Shown here in pieces: positions 49,653 through 59,035 of a DNA stretch of 64,000 nucleotides. Under the pieces are notes generated by a model. That model was not told the origin of the DNA. It saw nothing but the letters and a program-made list of their open reading frames with translations, and searched no databases. Both the position numbers and the translations under genes were made by a program. Position 1 is the stretch's first letter, and each line of letters starts with the position of its first letter. Source of the DNA: CAZWKQ01 sp964634005 (GTDB lineage Bacteria > Bacteroidota > Bacteroidia > Bacteroidales > JACABE01); NCBI GenBank assembly GCA_964634005.1, contig CAZWKQ010000001.1, positions 248,001 through 312,000 on the forward strand, written 5' to 3'.

Positions 49653-52004
49653 ATGAGAAAAAGTATTTTATTAATAATAATTCTGTTTTTTTATTTTAAC
49701 TATGCCTATACTCAAAAAAACTCAATTAAATCATCTATTAGTGATACTATTGATGTTTTACATTATAACATAAACTTAGAGGTAGCATATTATTATTCAA
49801 ATCAGATATCGGGTTTTGCTGAACTTACTTTAGTTCCAAAGTTAAATAATTTGCAGAGCATATCGTTAGAATTACTTAAGTTAACTGTTGATACTGTTAA
49901 AGTTAATAATAATATCACAAATTTTACACAGATTCCGGGAAAAATAATAATTAGTCTGCCAAATAGCATAGGCTCCTCGGATACATTAAAGGTAAAAGTT
50001 TACTATCATGGTATTCCTCAAGTTGAGGCATATGGTTGGGGTGGATTTCATGTAAGTTCGGGTATTTCTTATAATTTGGGCATTTCATTTGGTGACGATC
50101 CGCATAATTACGGAAAATCATTTTTCCCTTGTGTTGACGATTTCATCGACAGAGCATTATATGACTTTTACATAACCGTGGATTCTAATAAATTTGCGGT
50201 TTGCGGAGGTTTGCTTCAAAGTAATGTTAATAATGGTGATGGTACACGTACTTTTCATTGGCAGCTGAATCAATCAATACCTGCTTATCTTGCTTCAGTA
50301 GCTGTTTATAATTACGTTTCTGTTAATGACACTTTTATTAACATAAACGGAAAGGAAATTCCAATTAATATTTTCGTACAACCAAACGACACTAATAATG
50401 CTAAAAACTCATTTATAAATTTAAAAACTATATTACAAACTTTCGAAAACTTTTGGGGAGCATATAACTGGGATAGAGTCGGTTATGTAGCAACTACTCT
50501 CGGAGCTATGGAGCATGCTACAAATATTGCTTATCCGGCAAGCCTTATCGACGGTACTCTTGACGAAGAAAAACTTATTGCTCACGAATTATCACACCAT
50601 TGGTTTGGAAACTTGATAACTTGCAAAACCGCTGAAGATATGTGGATTAATGAAGGTTGGGCTACATATAATGAAGCTCTTTATAAAGAAGGAGTTTACG
50701 GGAAAAAGGAATATAAAGATTATCTGAGAGAAAAATTAATGAGAGTTTTGCAATTCTGCCATATTAAGGATAACGGTTACAGGGCAATTTATGGAATTCC
50801 AAGCAATTACACTTATGGTGAAACTGTTTATCAAAAAGGCTCAACTGTGGTTCAATCACTTAGAGGATATTTAGGCGACAGCCTTTTTTTCAACACAATA
50901 AAATCTTTAGTTCAGCAATATGCCTTTAAAGATATTTCTTCATACGAAATGCGTGATTTTATAACTGCCAAAACCGGCATAAATATGAACAGTTTTTTTG
51001 ACTTTTATGTTTTTCAACCCGGATTTACTCATTTTTCGATAGATTCTATGATTTATTCCGCTTCAACTGGCAAAACCACAGTATTTGTTCGTCAAAGATT
51101 AAAAGCTGCACCGGCATTTGCCAATAATAATATAGTAGAAATTACATTTATGAATAATCAGTGGCAGAAATACACCGATACAATTCATTTTTCAGGCGAA
51201 TTTGGGTCAAAAACTCTTAATATTCCTTTTATTCCTGAGATTGTTCTTATTGACATGGAAGAAAAATTGGCTGATGCAACAACTGATAAGTTTGAAATTA
51301 TTAAAAATAACGGATTATTGGATTTTAAAGAATGTTTTTTCCAATTAGACGTTCAGCAAATAACTGATTCTGCATTGGTTCGTGTAACTCATAACTGGGT
51401 AAAGCCCGACAACATTAAAAATAATATTTATGACATTAAGCGTATTCATTATGACAGATATTGGAATATTGAAGGTATTTTCCCGAATAATTTTACGGCA
51501 AGCGGAAAATTTTACTATAACCGTCTGTCAAATCAATATCTCGATAATAAATTTATGCCTTCGCATCAATCGGCAGATTCATTAGTTTTACTTTACAGGA
51601 AAAATACTTCACAAGACTGGGAACCTGTTAATTTTATCAAAAATGGCGATATTTTCTCAGGATATCTTGTTACTCAAAATCTGAAAAAAGGAGAGTATGT
51701 TTTGGCTATAGGTAAGCCTTTTCAATCAAGTATTAATAACTACTCATCCGATAAAAATTATATTGAGATTTTCCCAAATCCAACTTATGAAAAATTTACA
51801 ATAAAGCTTTCTGAAAATATAGATACCAAAAGGATTTTAATAAGAAACATTTTAGGTCAAATAGCTGATACAATAGAAGTAAGCGATAAAAATTACAAAA
51901 TTACTTACAATGCTCAAAAACTAAAAAGTGGCTCTTATTATATCGAGTTATTTGATGAAAAAAGCAATTCCACTATTAATAAAACACTTATAATCTGCAA
52001 ATAA
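49653..52004 (+). CDS. M1-family aminopeptidase with T9SS C-terminal sorting domain
   Basis: 783 residues. Signal peptide 1-20. The gluzincin site is HELSHHWFG (His311, Glu312, His315) with the third ligand Glu334 in INEGWAT. The substrate loop reads LGAMEHAT (GAMEH, a common bacterial variant of GAMEN). A C-terminal beta domain and then a type A sorting domain (about 705-783, IFPNPTYEKFTIKL... ILGQI... LKSGSYYIEL) indicate T9SS export and surface attachment or release. Role: trimming peptides outside the cell. Confidence 0.95.
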   Translation: MRKSILLIIILFFYFNYAYTQKNSIKSSISDTIDVLHYNINLEVAYYYSNQISGFAELTLVPKLNNLQSISLELLKLTVDTVKVNNNITNFTQIPGKIIISLPNSIGSSDTLKVKVYYHGIPQVEAYGWGGFHVSSGISYNLGISFGDDPHNYGKSFFPCVDDFIDRALYDFYITVDSNKFAVCGGLLQSNVNNGDGTRTFHWQLNQSIPAYLASVAVYNYVSVNDTFININGKEIPINIFVQPNDTNNAKNSFINLKTILQTFENFWGAYNWDRVGYVATTLGAMEHATNIAYPASLIDGTLDEEKLIAHELSHHWFGNLITCKTAEDMWINEGWATYNEALYKEGVYGKKEYKDYLREKLMRVLQFCHIKDNGYRAIYGIPSNYTYGETVYQKGSTVVQSLRGYLGDSLFFNTIKSLVQQYAFKDISSYEMRDFITAKTGINMNSFFDFYVFQPGFTHFSIDSMIYSASTGKTTVFVRQRLKAAPAFANNNIVEITFMNNQWQKYTDTIHFSGEFGSKTLNIPFIPEIVLIDMEEKLADATTDKFEIIKNNGLLDFKECFFQLDVQQITDSALVRVTHNWVKPDNIKNNIYDIKRIHYDRYWNIEGIFPNNFTASGKFYYNRLSNQYLDNKFMPSHQSADSLVLLYRKNTSQDWEPVNFIKNGDIFSGYLVTQNLKKGEYVLAIGKPFQSSINNYSSDKNYIEIFPNPTYEKFTIKLSENIDTKRILIRNILGQIADTIEVSDKNYKITYNAQKLKSGSYYIELFDEKSNSTINKTLIICK

Positions 52005-52664
52005 TTACAATTCAATAATTTTGTTTTTTATTGCAAACTTTATCAAATCGACTGTTGATTTTAATTCGAGTTTTTGCATTATATGATTCTTATGCGACTC
52101 AACAGTTCTTATACTTATAAAAAGTTTATCGGCAATTTCTTGATTAGAAAGTCCTTGTGCAAATAACTTTAATATTTCTGTCTCTCTGGCACTTAAAGTT
52201 TCTTTTTTATCGGTTTGTTCATAAGATTTTGCCTTTCTTATATAACTTTTCAGGATTATGTTTGAAATCGAATCGCTAAAATATTCTTCCCCGTTGTAGA
52301 TAGTTTTTATGGCTTCGTACAATTCGTTCCTGTTTGTATTTTTAGGCAGATAACCTTTAGCACCGGCTTTAATGGCATTGAAAATAAAATCCTCGTTAGT
52401 AAACATCGAAAGTATAAGAACCTTAATATTTCTTGTTTTTTCGTTTTCGTTAATCATTTTGGTAAGCTCTATACCCGAAATTTCAGGCATAGATATATCG
52501 GTTATCAATATATCGGGTTGAACATACTTTATATTGTCAAAAAATTCTTTTGCAGAAGAAGCTTCACTTATAACCTCAATATTGTTCATACTTTCAAGTA
52601 AAGCTCTTATACCGTCACGCACAATCTGATGATCGTCAACCAATGCAATTTTAATTTGACTCAT
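52005..52664 (-). CDS. NarL/FixJ-family response regulator
   Basis: 219 residues. Receiver domain: ALVDDHQ (Asp10, Asp11 acidic pocket), phosphoacceptor Asp56 in ILITDISMPE, Lys near 106 in GYLPKN. C-terminal LuxR-type HTH (about 152-210): LSARETEILKLFAQGLSNQEIADKLFISIRTVESHKNHI. No sensor kinase gene adjacent, so this is an orphan. Ends one base after the aminopeptidase stop on the opposite strand. Controls unknown genes. Confidence 0.94.
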   Translation of the reverse strand: MSQIKIALVDDHQIVRDGIRALLESMNNIEVISEASSAKEFFDNIKYVQPDILITDISMPEISGIELTKMINENEKTRNIKVLILSMFTNEDFIFNAIKAGAKGYLPKNTNRNELYEAIKTIYNGEEYFSDSISNIILKSYIRKAKSYEQTDKKETLSARETEILKLFAQGLSNQEIADKLFISIRTVESHKNHIMQKLELKSTVDLIKFAIKNKIIEL

Positions 52665-52685
52665 TTAATAAAAATCATTTTTTTA

Positions 52686-52719
52686 CAAACATACAAAAAA
52701 ATAATAATATTACTGCAAA
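52686..52719 (-). promoter_or_regulatory. Promoter of the response-regulator gene
   Basis: -7 element TATGTTTG (52686-52693) and a -33 TTTG (complement of CAAA at 52716-52719) with a 22-base spacer, both on the minus strand; the ATG is at 52664. The best two-box match to the Bacteroidetes promoter in the window. Confidence 0.6.
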
Positions 52720-52804
52720 CCATTAATTTCATAATCAAGATATTACATTTTTCTTTTAATGCAAGTCTCTATAATTTACGTAAATAAAAAAACAAATGTG
52801 TTTA

Positions 52805-53677
52805 TTAATAGGTTTTTGTCATACTTTCGGGAATGCAAAGAATATAATCGGCTTTATAAACAGATTCTTTTTCTAATACATCAATATTAGCTTGCTCTAC
52901 TGAAGAAATAGTAAGGATTTTAATATTCGGATTTAGCTGCTTCAAATACCAGTAAATACTTTCATAATTATCGGAATGATATGTGCCGTGATAATGAATA
53001 AATATTTTACCTTTATTCCAATTTTTAATAATATTATGAGCCATAGTAGCATCTTTAATTGCTTGAGCCTTTGGTAAGTTTGAATTGGAATGACCTCCCA
53101 TAGGCGAACTGCCCATATTTGAAATCATTTGTTTATAGCATTGCAAATCGGGATCATATTTTACGGGCAAAGGGGGAAGAAGTTTTTTAGCATCGGCATT
53201 CAACGAATCCAACACCTCAAAACCGCCACGATTAACCATTGAAGCATAACGGCGAGGAATATTTGTGGCAATAAATGGTATTTTGTTCTTTTTAGCAAAG
53301 TTCAATAACGGTTTATAATCTGTTTTATAGTTATTCCATAGTTTTGCCTCTGCTTCAAAATTATTTTCTTTAATCTTATCGTTCAAAAATTCGTCAATAA
53401 TTAACTGATTATCTGTTTCAAACATTTCGGCACCAATAACCAACTGTTTAGCTTTTGATTTAAAAATATCATCAGCTAATTCTTTTTCCAACCAATGGCA
53501 TATAGGATTGTTATGAAGTTCGCCAAAAAGTACAATATCAGCATTTAAAGCATCTTTGAGCAAGTTATCGTAAGAGGTAGTTTTACCTGTTTTATCAAAT
53601 ATCATGTATGCAGGCTTATCGCCTGTCATACTTGTAAGTGTAATAAATACAATTAATAATAGATAATATTTTTTCAT
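52805..53677 (-). CDS. ChaN-family protein (PhuW/ChaN-like)
   Basis: 290 residues. Signal peptide (MKKYYLLLIVFITLTSM) and the family block ADIVLFGELHNNPICHWLE at about 50-68. VIGAEMFETDNQLIIDEFL and a middle GGHSNSNLPKAQAIKDATMAHNI segment match the ChaN iron-regulated family, which binds haem as a dimer. It starts 2 bases after the end of the cdd gene and is probably co-transcribed. No lipobox-type cysteine is obvious, so exported but perhaps not lipidated. Confidence 0.87.
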   Translation of the reverse strand: MKKYYLLLIVFITLTSMTGDKPAYMIFDKTGKTTSYDNLLKDALNADIVLFGELHNNPICHWLEKELADDIFKSKAKQLVIGAEMFETDNQLIIDEFLNDKIKENNFEAEAKLWNNYKTDYKPLLNFAKKNKIPFIATNIPRRYASMVNRGGFEVLDSLNADAKKLLPPLPVKYDPDLQCYKQMISNMGSSPMGGHSNSNLPKAQAIKDATMAHNIIKNWNKGKIFIHYHGTYHSDNYESIYWYLKQLNPNIKILTISSVEQANIDVLEKESVYKADYILCIPESMTKTY

Positions 53678-53679
53678 AT

Positions 53680-54171
53680 CTAACTGTTTTTCAATTCATC
53701 AACATGAAACATAAAAGGCAAAATATCTTTTACGCCGTCAAAAATTACAATTTTACTTTTTTCGCTCATCAGTATAATCTTAAGCTCTGAATTCTGCTTT
53801 ATCTCATATTCCGACAAAACTTGCCTGCATGCACCGCAAGGGCTGATCGGGTTTGTAATATCAAATTTATCGGTATTTGCATAAATAGCTATTTTCCTTA
53901 TTATTTCATCGGGAAATTGAGAAGAAGCTGCAAACACAGCAACCCTTTCGGCACACAAACCGGAAGGAAATGCTGCATTTTCTTGATTATTGCCGGTTAT
54001 TATTTTTCCATTGTCCAATAATACTGCCGCTCCGACAAAAAAATTAGAGTATGGTGCATAGGCTTTTTTCGATGCTTCTTTAGCTTCTATCAATAATTGT
54101 TTGTCTTGTAAATCAAGTTCTTCGATGGTATCATAAACCCTGTAGTTTATCAACAACTGCTTTTCTTCCAT
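53680..54171 (-). CDS. cdd: Cytidine deaminase
   Basis: 163 residues. The zinc motifs are CAE (Cys73-Ala-Glu75 in SGLCAERVAVFAA) and PCGAC (Cys112, Cys115). The substrate-binding FVGAAVLL and NNQENAAFPSG blocks are intact. Homotetrameric type, slightly longer than the usual 130 residues because of an N-terminal extension. Deaminates cytidine and deoxycytidine for salvage. Confidence 0.95.
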   Translation of the reverse strand: MEEKQLLINYRVYDTIEELDLQDKQLLIEAKEASKKAYAPYSNFFVGAAVLLDNGKIITGNNQENAAFPSGLCAERVAVFAASSQFPDEIIRKIAIYANTDKFDITNPISPCGACRQVLSEYEIKQNSELKIILMSEKSKIVIFDGVKDILPFMFHVDELKNS

Positions 54172-54206
54172 ATCTCAAAATTATTAGCATTTCAAAAGTA
54201 ATAAAA

Positions 54207-55784
54207 TTATGATTTGTTACTTATAAATTTTTTATTATCTGGATAAAAAAGGAATAAAGAATAGAAAAAAACAAATATTGTAACCCCCGATTGCGATTCG
54301 ATAGTATCTTCATTTATCATCGATAAAGTGATAATAATAAAAAAAACGGAGAAATAGAAGTTTTTGAATCTATTGTAATAAAATGCAGGATACAATAATG
54401 AAAAAATAAAAAATAAAAAGCCAAATATTCCGAAAGCGGAAAAGATTGACAAATATTGATTATGAGCCCTGAGGCTTTTACCATAAAGAGCAGAATCCAT
54501 TTTATTTAACTGTTCTTCGTATGCTTTTACCATATCACCCGTACCAACACCAAACCAGAAATTACTTTTTATTATTCCAATTGCCGCTTTCCACAGTTCT
54601 ACCCTTTGAAATACCGAATGTCCCTCTATACTTCCATTTACCTGATAAGAATTTAACTCAAAAAGTATTTTCAGAAACCTTGATTTTAAACCGAAACTAT
54701 TGACATACTTGTAGTTTGCATAACCTTCTTCTATAGCTCTAATATCATTTTCCGTCAAATTTGCAATTCCTTCGGCGTCTTTAGTCAACCCTTTGGAATT
54801 CAAATACCTAAGCAATGTGTTTACCAATGGTTGTCCCATTTTATCAGTGCTGTCAATCGATATAGCACTTCTTTTGGGCCATTCTTCTTTTATTTCTTTC
54901 GGACAAACATACAACCATAGGTAATTGCCGTTCTCTATTATCTTATTTTCAGGATTATGAAAATATAAGTTTCCTTTTCGCGTGTATTTTGGCAAATTAC
55001 ATATTTCAACTTCAGAAACTTTGAAGTATGATATATAAATATTTGCAAAATAGCCAATTAGAAAAGAAAGCAAAATTACTATAAAAGAAAGCGATACAAT
55101 TTTAAATATGATGTTCTTGCTTTTGATTGAATAGAAAACCGTAAATGATAAAACCAAAATAAAAAATATTACTATTCCCGTTAATGATTGCAAAATGAAT
55201 AAAAATATCACAAACCATAATAACAGAATAATGGCAATTGTTTTTTTATATCCCGAAAAAATTTTTTCGATAAATAATTGATAAAATAAAATACTAATTG
55301 CCAAGCATATACATAAACTAAAACGAATATGCGATATAAAAATGGATATTTCTCTGATATCTTTATAATCTTTTGTGAAATAGAAATAGATATTTCCTAA
55401 AGTTCCTATTAATACCGAAATTACGAAAAAATGTAAAATAAGATAAAACGTTTTTTTATCAATAACGACAGAAGTGCTGATTATAAGAGGTAAAACAAGA
55501 ATTGGCAACTTTGTCCTTAAATCTTTCAATGCGTAATTGAAATCGCTTGTGTATAATAATCCAATAAAATGTAACAGGAATAATCCAACAAAAGCTAAAA
55601 CTGCCTTATTCTTGAGGAAAATCTTAATTCTATCGAAAAACCTTTTATCGAATACAAAATTAGCAGCTAAAATTATCTGGGAAATACTCATCAAAAAATT
55701 TGAAAGAGGTATTCCCACAGCCAACATTATAAGACCTAAAATATAAATTTTGTCCTGTAATTGTCGGCTTATATTAAACATCAA
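54207..55784 (-). CDS. O-antigen-ligase-like membrane protein (WaaL/Wzy superfamily)
   Basis: 525 residues with about eleven to twelve transmembrane segments. Two long soluble loops are present: one of about 150 residues in the middle (around 255-385, from YFKVSEVEICNLPKY) and the family periplasmic block ERVELWKAAIGIIKSNFWFGVGTGDM, in which the WFGVGTGD element fits the Wzy_C domain. The last TM lies near the C-terminus. Role likely attachment of O-antigen or related polymer, but other Wzy_C proteins exist, so substrate is open. Outside the main glycan locus. Confidence 0.82.
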   Translation of the reverse strand: MMFNISRQLQDKIYILGLIMLAVGIPLSNFLMSISQIILAANFVFDKRFFDRIKIFLKNKAVLAFVGLFLLHFIGLLYTSDFNYALKDLRTKLPILVLPLIISTSVVIDKKTFYLILHFFVISVLIGTLGNIYFYFTKDYKDIREISIFISHIRFSLCICLAISILFYQLFIEKIFSGYKKTIAIILLLWFVIFLFILQSLTGIVIFFILVLSFTVFYSIKSKNIIFKIVSLSFIVILLSFLIGYFANIYISYFKVSEVEICNLPKYTRKGNLYFHNPENKIIENGNYLWLYVCPKEIKEEWPKRSAISIDSTDKMGQPLVNTLLRYLNSKGLTKDAEGIANLTENDIRAIEEGYANYKYVNSFGLKSRFLKILFELNSYQVNGSIEGHSVFQRVELWKAAIGIIKSNFWFGVGTGDMVKAYEEQLNKMDSALYGKSLRAHNQYLSIFSAFGIFGFLFFIFSLLYPAFYYNRFKNFYFSVFFIIITLSMINEDTIESQSGVTIFVFFYSLFLFYPDNKKFISNKS

Positions 55785-55831
55785 TAATTGGATATGAATA
55801 GAATATAATTACCAACGTATTAATAATGAAT

Positions 55832-57499
55832 TTATTTTGCTTTATTGTTTCCCTGAAGCATTTTTTTATACTTCTGATTATCGGAGAGTATTTCCAATGC
55901 TAATTTCAGTTCTTTATCATCTGCCAATGAAGATTCTATTCTTCCTTTTTGAAAATAGTATCGGCTTACTATCTCATTTTTCAACAGCTCTTTTATTTCT
56001 TCTTTATTTTTCTTAAGGTCTTCATTCTTATCGTGTATAAGTTTATCTCTAAGAGCAAAATATTCACTTTTTATGGCATCGAAATAGTTTTCTTTTTCGG
56101 CAATATTTTTCAACTCTTCAAGATTTTTTTCGCTTTTGGTTGTATAATCGTATTCTTTATCGGATAAAAATTTGATAAAATCATTATAAATATCATCGGT
56201 TACAACAAATTCATTTGCAGGGCTTATTGAGTTGTGTGTTCTTTTAAAATAATTGGCATATTTAAAAATTAAGTTCTTGGTAATTAAGCTTGCCGAAATA
56301 TTACTTAGCTTTTCGGGTTCTACAACAATATCGGGTTCAATACCTCCGCCGTCGTAAACTATTCTTCCGTTTTTGGTTTTAAATGCAGTTTTTAATGAAT
56401 CAGGGATTTTATTGGAATAACCGTCTTCATCTTTGTTTGAGTAGTCAATAGCTTGAATACATCTTCCGCTTGGTACATAGTATTTTGCAACAGTAATTTT
56501 AACCTGAGAATTGTAGCTTACAGGAAGAATGTTTTGAACCAAACCTTTACCGAAAGTTCTTTGTCCGATAATTACGCCTCTGTCGAGATCCTGAATTGCA
56601 CCTGCAACTATCTCGGAAGCTGAGGCACTGTTTCTATCAACCAGAACAACTATCGGAATATTAAGATCTTCAGGATTACTTGTTGTTTTGTGAGTAAAAT
56701 TTCGTTCTTCGAGTTTTCCTTTTGTGCTAACAACTGTTTGGCCTTTTTCGACAAACAAATTAACAATATTAACAGCTTCTTGAAGCAGTCCGCCCCCGTT
56801 GCCTCTGAGGTCAATAATTATGGATTGAATTTTTTTCTCTTTTAATTTTTGAAACGCTTCTTTTACTTCTTTTCCTGCATCCTGCGTAAAACCTGAAAGT
56901 CTTATATAACCTGCATTATTCCCCACGACACCGTAATAAGGAATGTTATCGATTTTTATCTCTTCACGTACAATTGTTTTTTCTATTGGTTTGCTTTCAC
57001 CTTCTCTTTCAATTAACAAAGTAAGTTTTGTACCCGGTTGTCCCTTTAAAATATTACTAACATCAGATGACGTTTTCTTTTTTATACTTTTATTGTTTAT
57101 CTCAAGAATTTTATCACCCGGAATTAAACCGGCTTTAAATGCCGGAAATCCTTCGTAGGGTTCAGAAATAATGACATAATCGCCATCCTGATGTATCAAA
57201 GCGCCTATTCCGCCATATTGTCCTGTGGTTAACAGTTTATAATCTTCTATTTCTGATTCAGGGATATAAACAGTATATGGGTCAAGGCTTTCAAGCATGG
57301 CATCTATGCCTTTTTTCATCAAATCACCCGGTTTTACTTCATCTACATAATTTATATGAATCTGACGATAAAGTGTTGTGAAAATTTCAAGATTTTTTGA
57401 TATTTCAAAATCATTATTATTCTTTTGGGTATATGCCTCAGAATTGAATATTAATAAAAATGTTAAAATACCTAATAAACTAAATAAAGATTTTTTCAT
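55832..57499 (-). CDS. ctpA: S41-family C-terminal processing peptidase
   Basis: 555 residues. Signal peptide 1-24, a PDZ domain (about 88-170, starting LTTGQYGGIGALI), the S41 core LRGNGGGLLQEAV (231-243) and the catalytic block SASASE (291-296) with Lys318 (RTFGKGLV). A C-terminal helical extension (about 400-555) is longer than Escherichia coli Prc-type minimal proteases and common in Bacteroidetes. Processes periplasmic substrates. Adjacent to yidD by 11 bases. Confidence 0.93.
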   Translation of the reverse strand: MKKSLFSLLGILTFLLIFNSEAYTQKNNNDFEISKNLEIFTTLYRQIHINYVDEVKPGDLMKKGIDAMLESLDPYTVYIPESEIEDYKLLTTGQYGGIGALIHQDGDYVIISEPYEGFPAFKAGLIPGDKILEINNKSIKKKTSSDVSNILKGQPGTKLTLLIEREGESKPIEKTIVREEIKIDNIPYYGVVGNNAGYIRLSGFTQDAGKEVKEAFQKLKEKKIQSIIIDLRGNGGGLLQEAVNIVNLFVEKGQTVVSTKGKLEERNFTHKTTSNPEDLNIPIVVLVDRNSASASEIVAGAIQDLDRGVIIGQRTFGKGLVQNILPVSYNSQVKITVAKYYVPSGRCIQAIDYSNKDEDGYSNKIPDSLKTAFKTKNGRIVYDGGGIEPDIVVEPEKLSNISASLITKNLIFKYANYFKRTHNSISPANEFVVTDDIYNDFIKFLSDKEYDYTTKSEKNLEELKNIAEKENYFDAIKSEYFALRDKLIHDKNEDLKKNKEEIKELLKNEIVSRYYFQKGRIESSLADDKELKLALEILSDNQKYKKMLQGNNKAK

Positions 57500-57510
57500 A
57501 GCATTTTTTA

Positions 57511-57741
57511 TTATGGAACGGGGTCATAACCGCTACCGCCCCAAGGGTTACAAGAAATTATTCTTTTAATTGTCAGCCAGCCTCCTTTGAATGGTCCATG
57601 TTTTTTTAATGCTTCTATTCCGTATGATGAACATGTTGGCGTATATCTGCAGGAAGCCGGAAAATATGGAGAAATAGTATATTGATAAACTTTAATCAAG
57701 CCAATAAAAACAAAAGTTAAAAATTTAAAAATATACTTCAT
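57511..57741 (-). CDS. yidD: Membrane protein insertion efficiency factor
   Basis: 76 residues. A short hydrophobic N-terminus (IFKFLTFVFIGLIKVYQYTIS) precedes the family block CRYTPTCSSYGIEALKKHG, then GGWLTIKRIISCNPWGGSGYDPVP. The conserved Cys residues are intact. It lies directly downstream of rnpA, the classical arrangement, and helps YidC-dependent membrane insertion. Confidence 0.95.
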   Translation of the reverse strand: MKYIFKFLTFVFIGLIKVYQYTISPYFPASCRYTPTCSSYGIEALKKHGPFKGGWLTIKRIISCNPWGGSGYDPVP

Positions 57742-57751
57742 TTTAGTACAT

Positions 57752-58153
57752 CTAATTTACCTCAGTATTGTCTATAACAACAGAGTTTATTAAACGTTGC
57801 AAAATTACATTTATTTTTTCTTCAATATAATGATAATTATGAAATTCCTTTCCAATGAAAAGCAGAGCAACGAAAACCTTTTTATTATTTTTTTCTAAAG
57901 GTTCGTAAAGCAAATGCTTGCTTTTTCTGTAAACTTCTTTTATAATCCTTCTGATTTTATTTCGCTCAACCGCTTTTTTCGAATATTTTTTCGGAATTAC
58001 TATCATTATTTCGGCAGGAGAGCCATAATTCAAAGAAGTTTCTATCCATTTTACTTTAAAAGGATATAAAAAAAAACTATTCCCCGAGTTAAAAAGCAAA
58101 TCAATTGATTTTTTGCTGCATAAGCGTTCATTTTTTTTAAACGTTTCTTTCAT
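57752..58153 (-). CDS. rnpA: Ribonuclease P protein component
   Basis: 133 residues. The start MKETFKKNERLCSKKSIDLLFNSG and the signature VERNKIRRIIKEVYRKSKHLL (basic RNA-binding helix) are diagnostic. It processes tRNA 5' ends with the RNase P RNA. In most bacteria rpmH is immediately upstream; here the next upstream gene is hemD, so rpmH is elsewhere. Confidence 0.95.
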   Translation of the reverse strand: MKETFKKNERLCSKKSIDLLFNSGNSFFLYPFKVKWIETSLNYGSPAEIMIVIPKKYSKKAVERNKIRRIIKEVYRKSKHLLYEPLEKNNKKVFVALLFIGKEFHNYHYIEEKINVILQRLINSVVIDNTEVN

Positions 58154-58244
58154 TTTAATAAAAAATCAATTGATATAGTTATAGTATATTTTAAGTAAAG
58201 TCGATAAAAAGCTTAAGAGAAACGAAAAATCAGTTTAAAATTAA

Positions 58245-59000
58245 TTATTTCTTTTTAGCTTGATTTTTCAAGAATTCCTCAATTGCCATAGTCATAGAAG
58301 GAGAAGTTTTAGTGGGGGCATGTACATTAAGAGTTAAATTATACTCTTGAATAGCAGTAGCAGTATTGGCACCAAATGCGGCAATTATTTTATCGCCCTG
58401 AACAAAATCGGGGAAATTATTCATTAAAGACTTAACTCCCGAAGGACTGAAAAATACTATCATATCGTATTTGTTGATTTCAATTTCGGATTTTAAATCT
58501 ACGTCAACATTACGAAACATAACGGCTCTTTTGAAATTAATATTATTTTTCTCGAGTAATTCGGGCATTTCCTGCTTTTGACCATCAGAACAAGGCAACA
58601 CAAATCTGTCATCGGGAAATTTAAGTATCATGTCCATCAGCTCCGACGGAGTTTGTTTCCCGTGAAAAATCTTTCTTTTTCTATATTGTACATACTTCTG
58701 TAAATACAATGCAATAGCTTCGGAAATACAAAAATACTTTAAAGTGTCGGGAATTTCATATCTTATTTCTTTTGCTATTCTGAAATAATGATCTACTGCG
58801 TGTCTGCTAGTAAAAATTACAGAATCGAACTCATGTAATCTGACTTTATCTAACCTAAACTCTCTACCCGATACACCCTCAACTCTAAATAATTTTAAAA
58901 AGTCAATTTTTAAATTATATTTTTCAATTAAATCGCGATATGGTGATTTCTCCAGGTCGGCAGGAGGTGGTTGTGAAATTAGAACATTTTTTATTTTCAT
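58245..59000 (-). CDS. hemD: Uroporphyrinogen-III synthase
   Basis: 251 residues, the standard two-domain HemD length. Start KNVLISQPPPADLEKSPYRDLI, then FDSVIFTSRHAVDHYFRIA and a second-half YDMIVFFSPSGVKSLMNNFPDF block are characteristic of the family despite its low conservation. It closes the linear tetrapyrrole to uroporphyrinogen III. It is 35 bases downstream of the DUF4271 gene, a neighbourhood typical of Bacteroidetes. Confidence 0.9.
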   Translation of the reverse strand: MKIKNVLISQPPPADLEKSPYRDLIEKYNLKIDFLKLFRVEGVSGREFRLDKVRLHEFDSVIFTSRHAVDHYFRIAKEIRYEIPDTLKYFCISEAIALYLQKYVQYRKRKIFHGKQTPSELMDMILKFPDDRFVLPCSDGQKQEMPELLEKNNINFKRAVMFRNVDVDLKSEIEINKYDMIVFFSPSGVKSLMNNFPDFVQGDKIIAAFGANTATAIQEYNLTLNVHAPTKTSPSMTMAIEEFLKNQAKKK

Positions 59001-59035
59001 AAATGAAATAAGAGTATTTATTTCAAAAAAATTTA

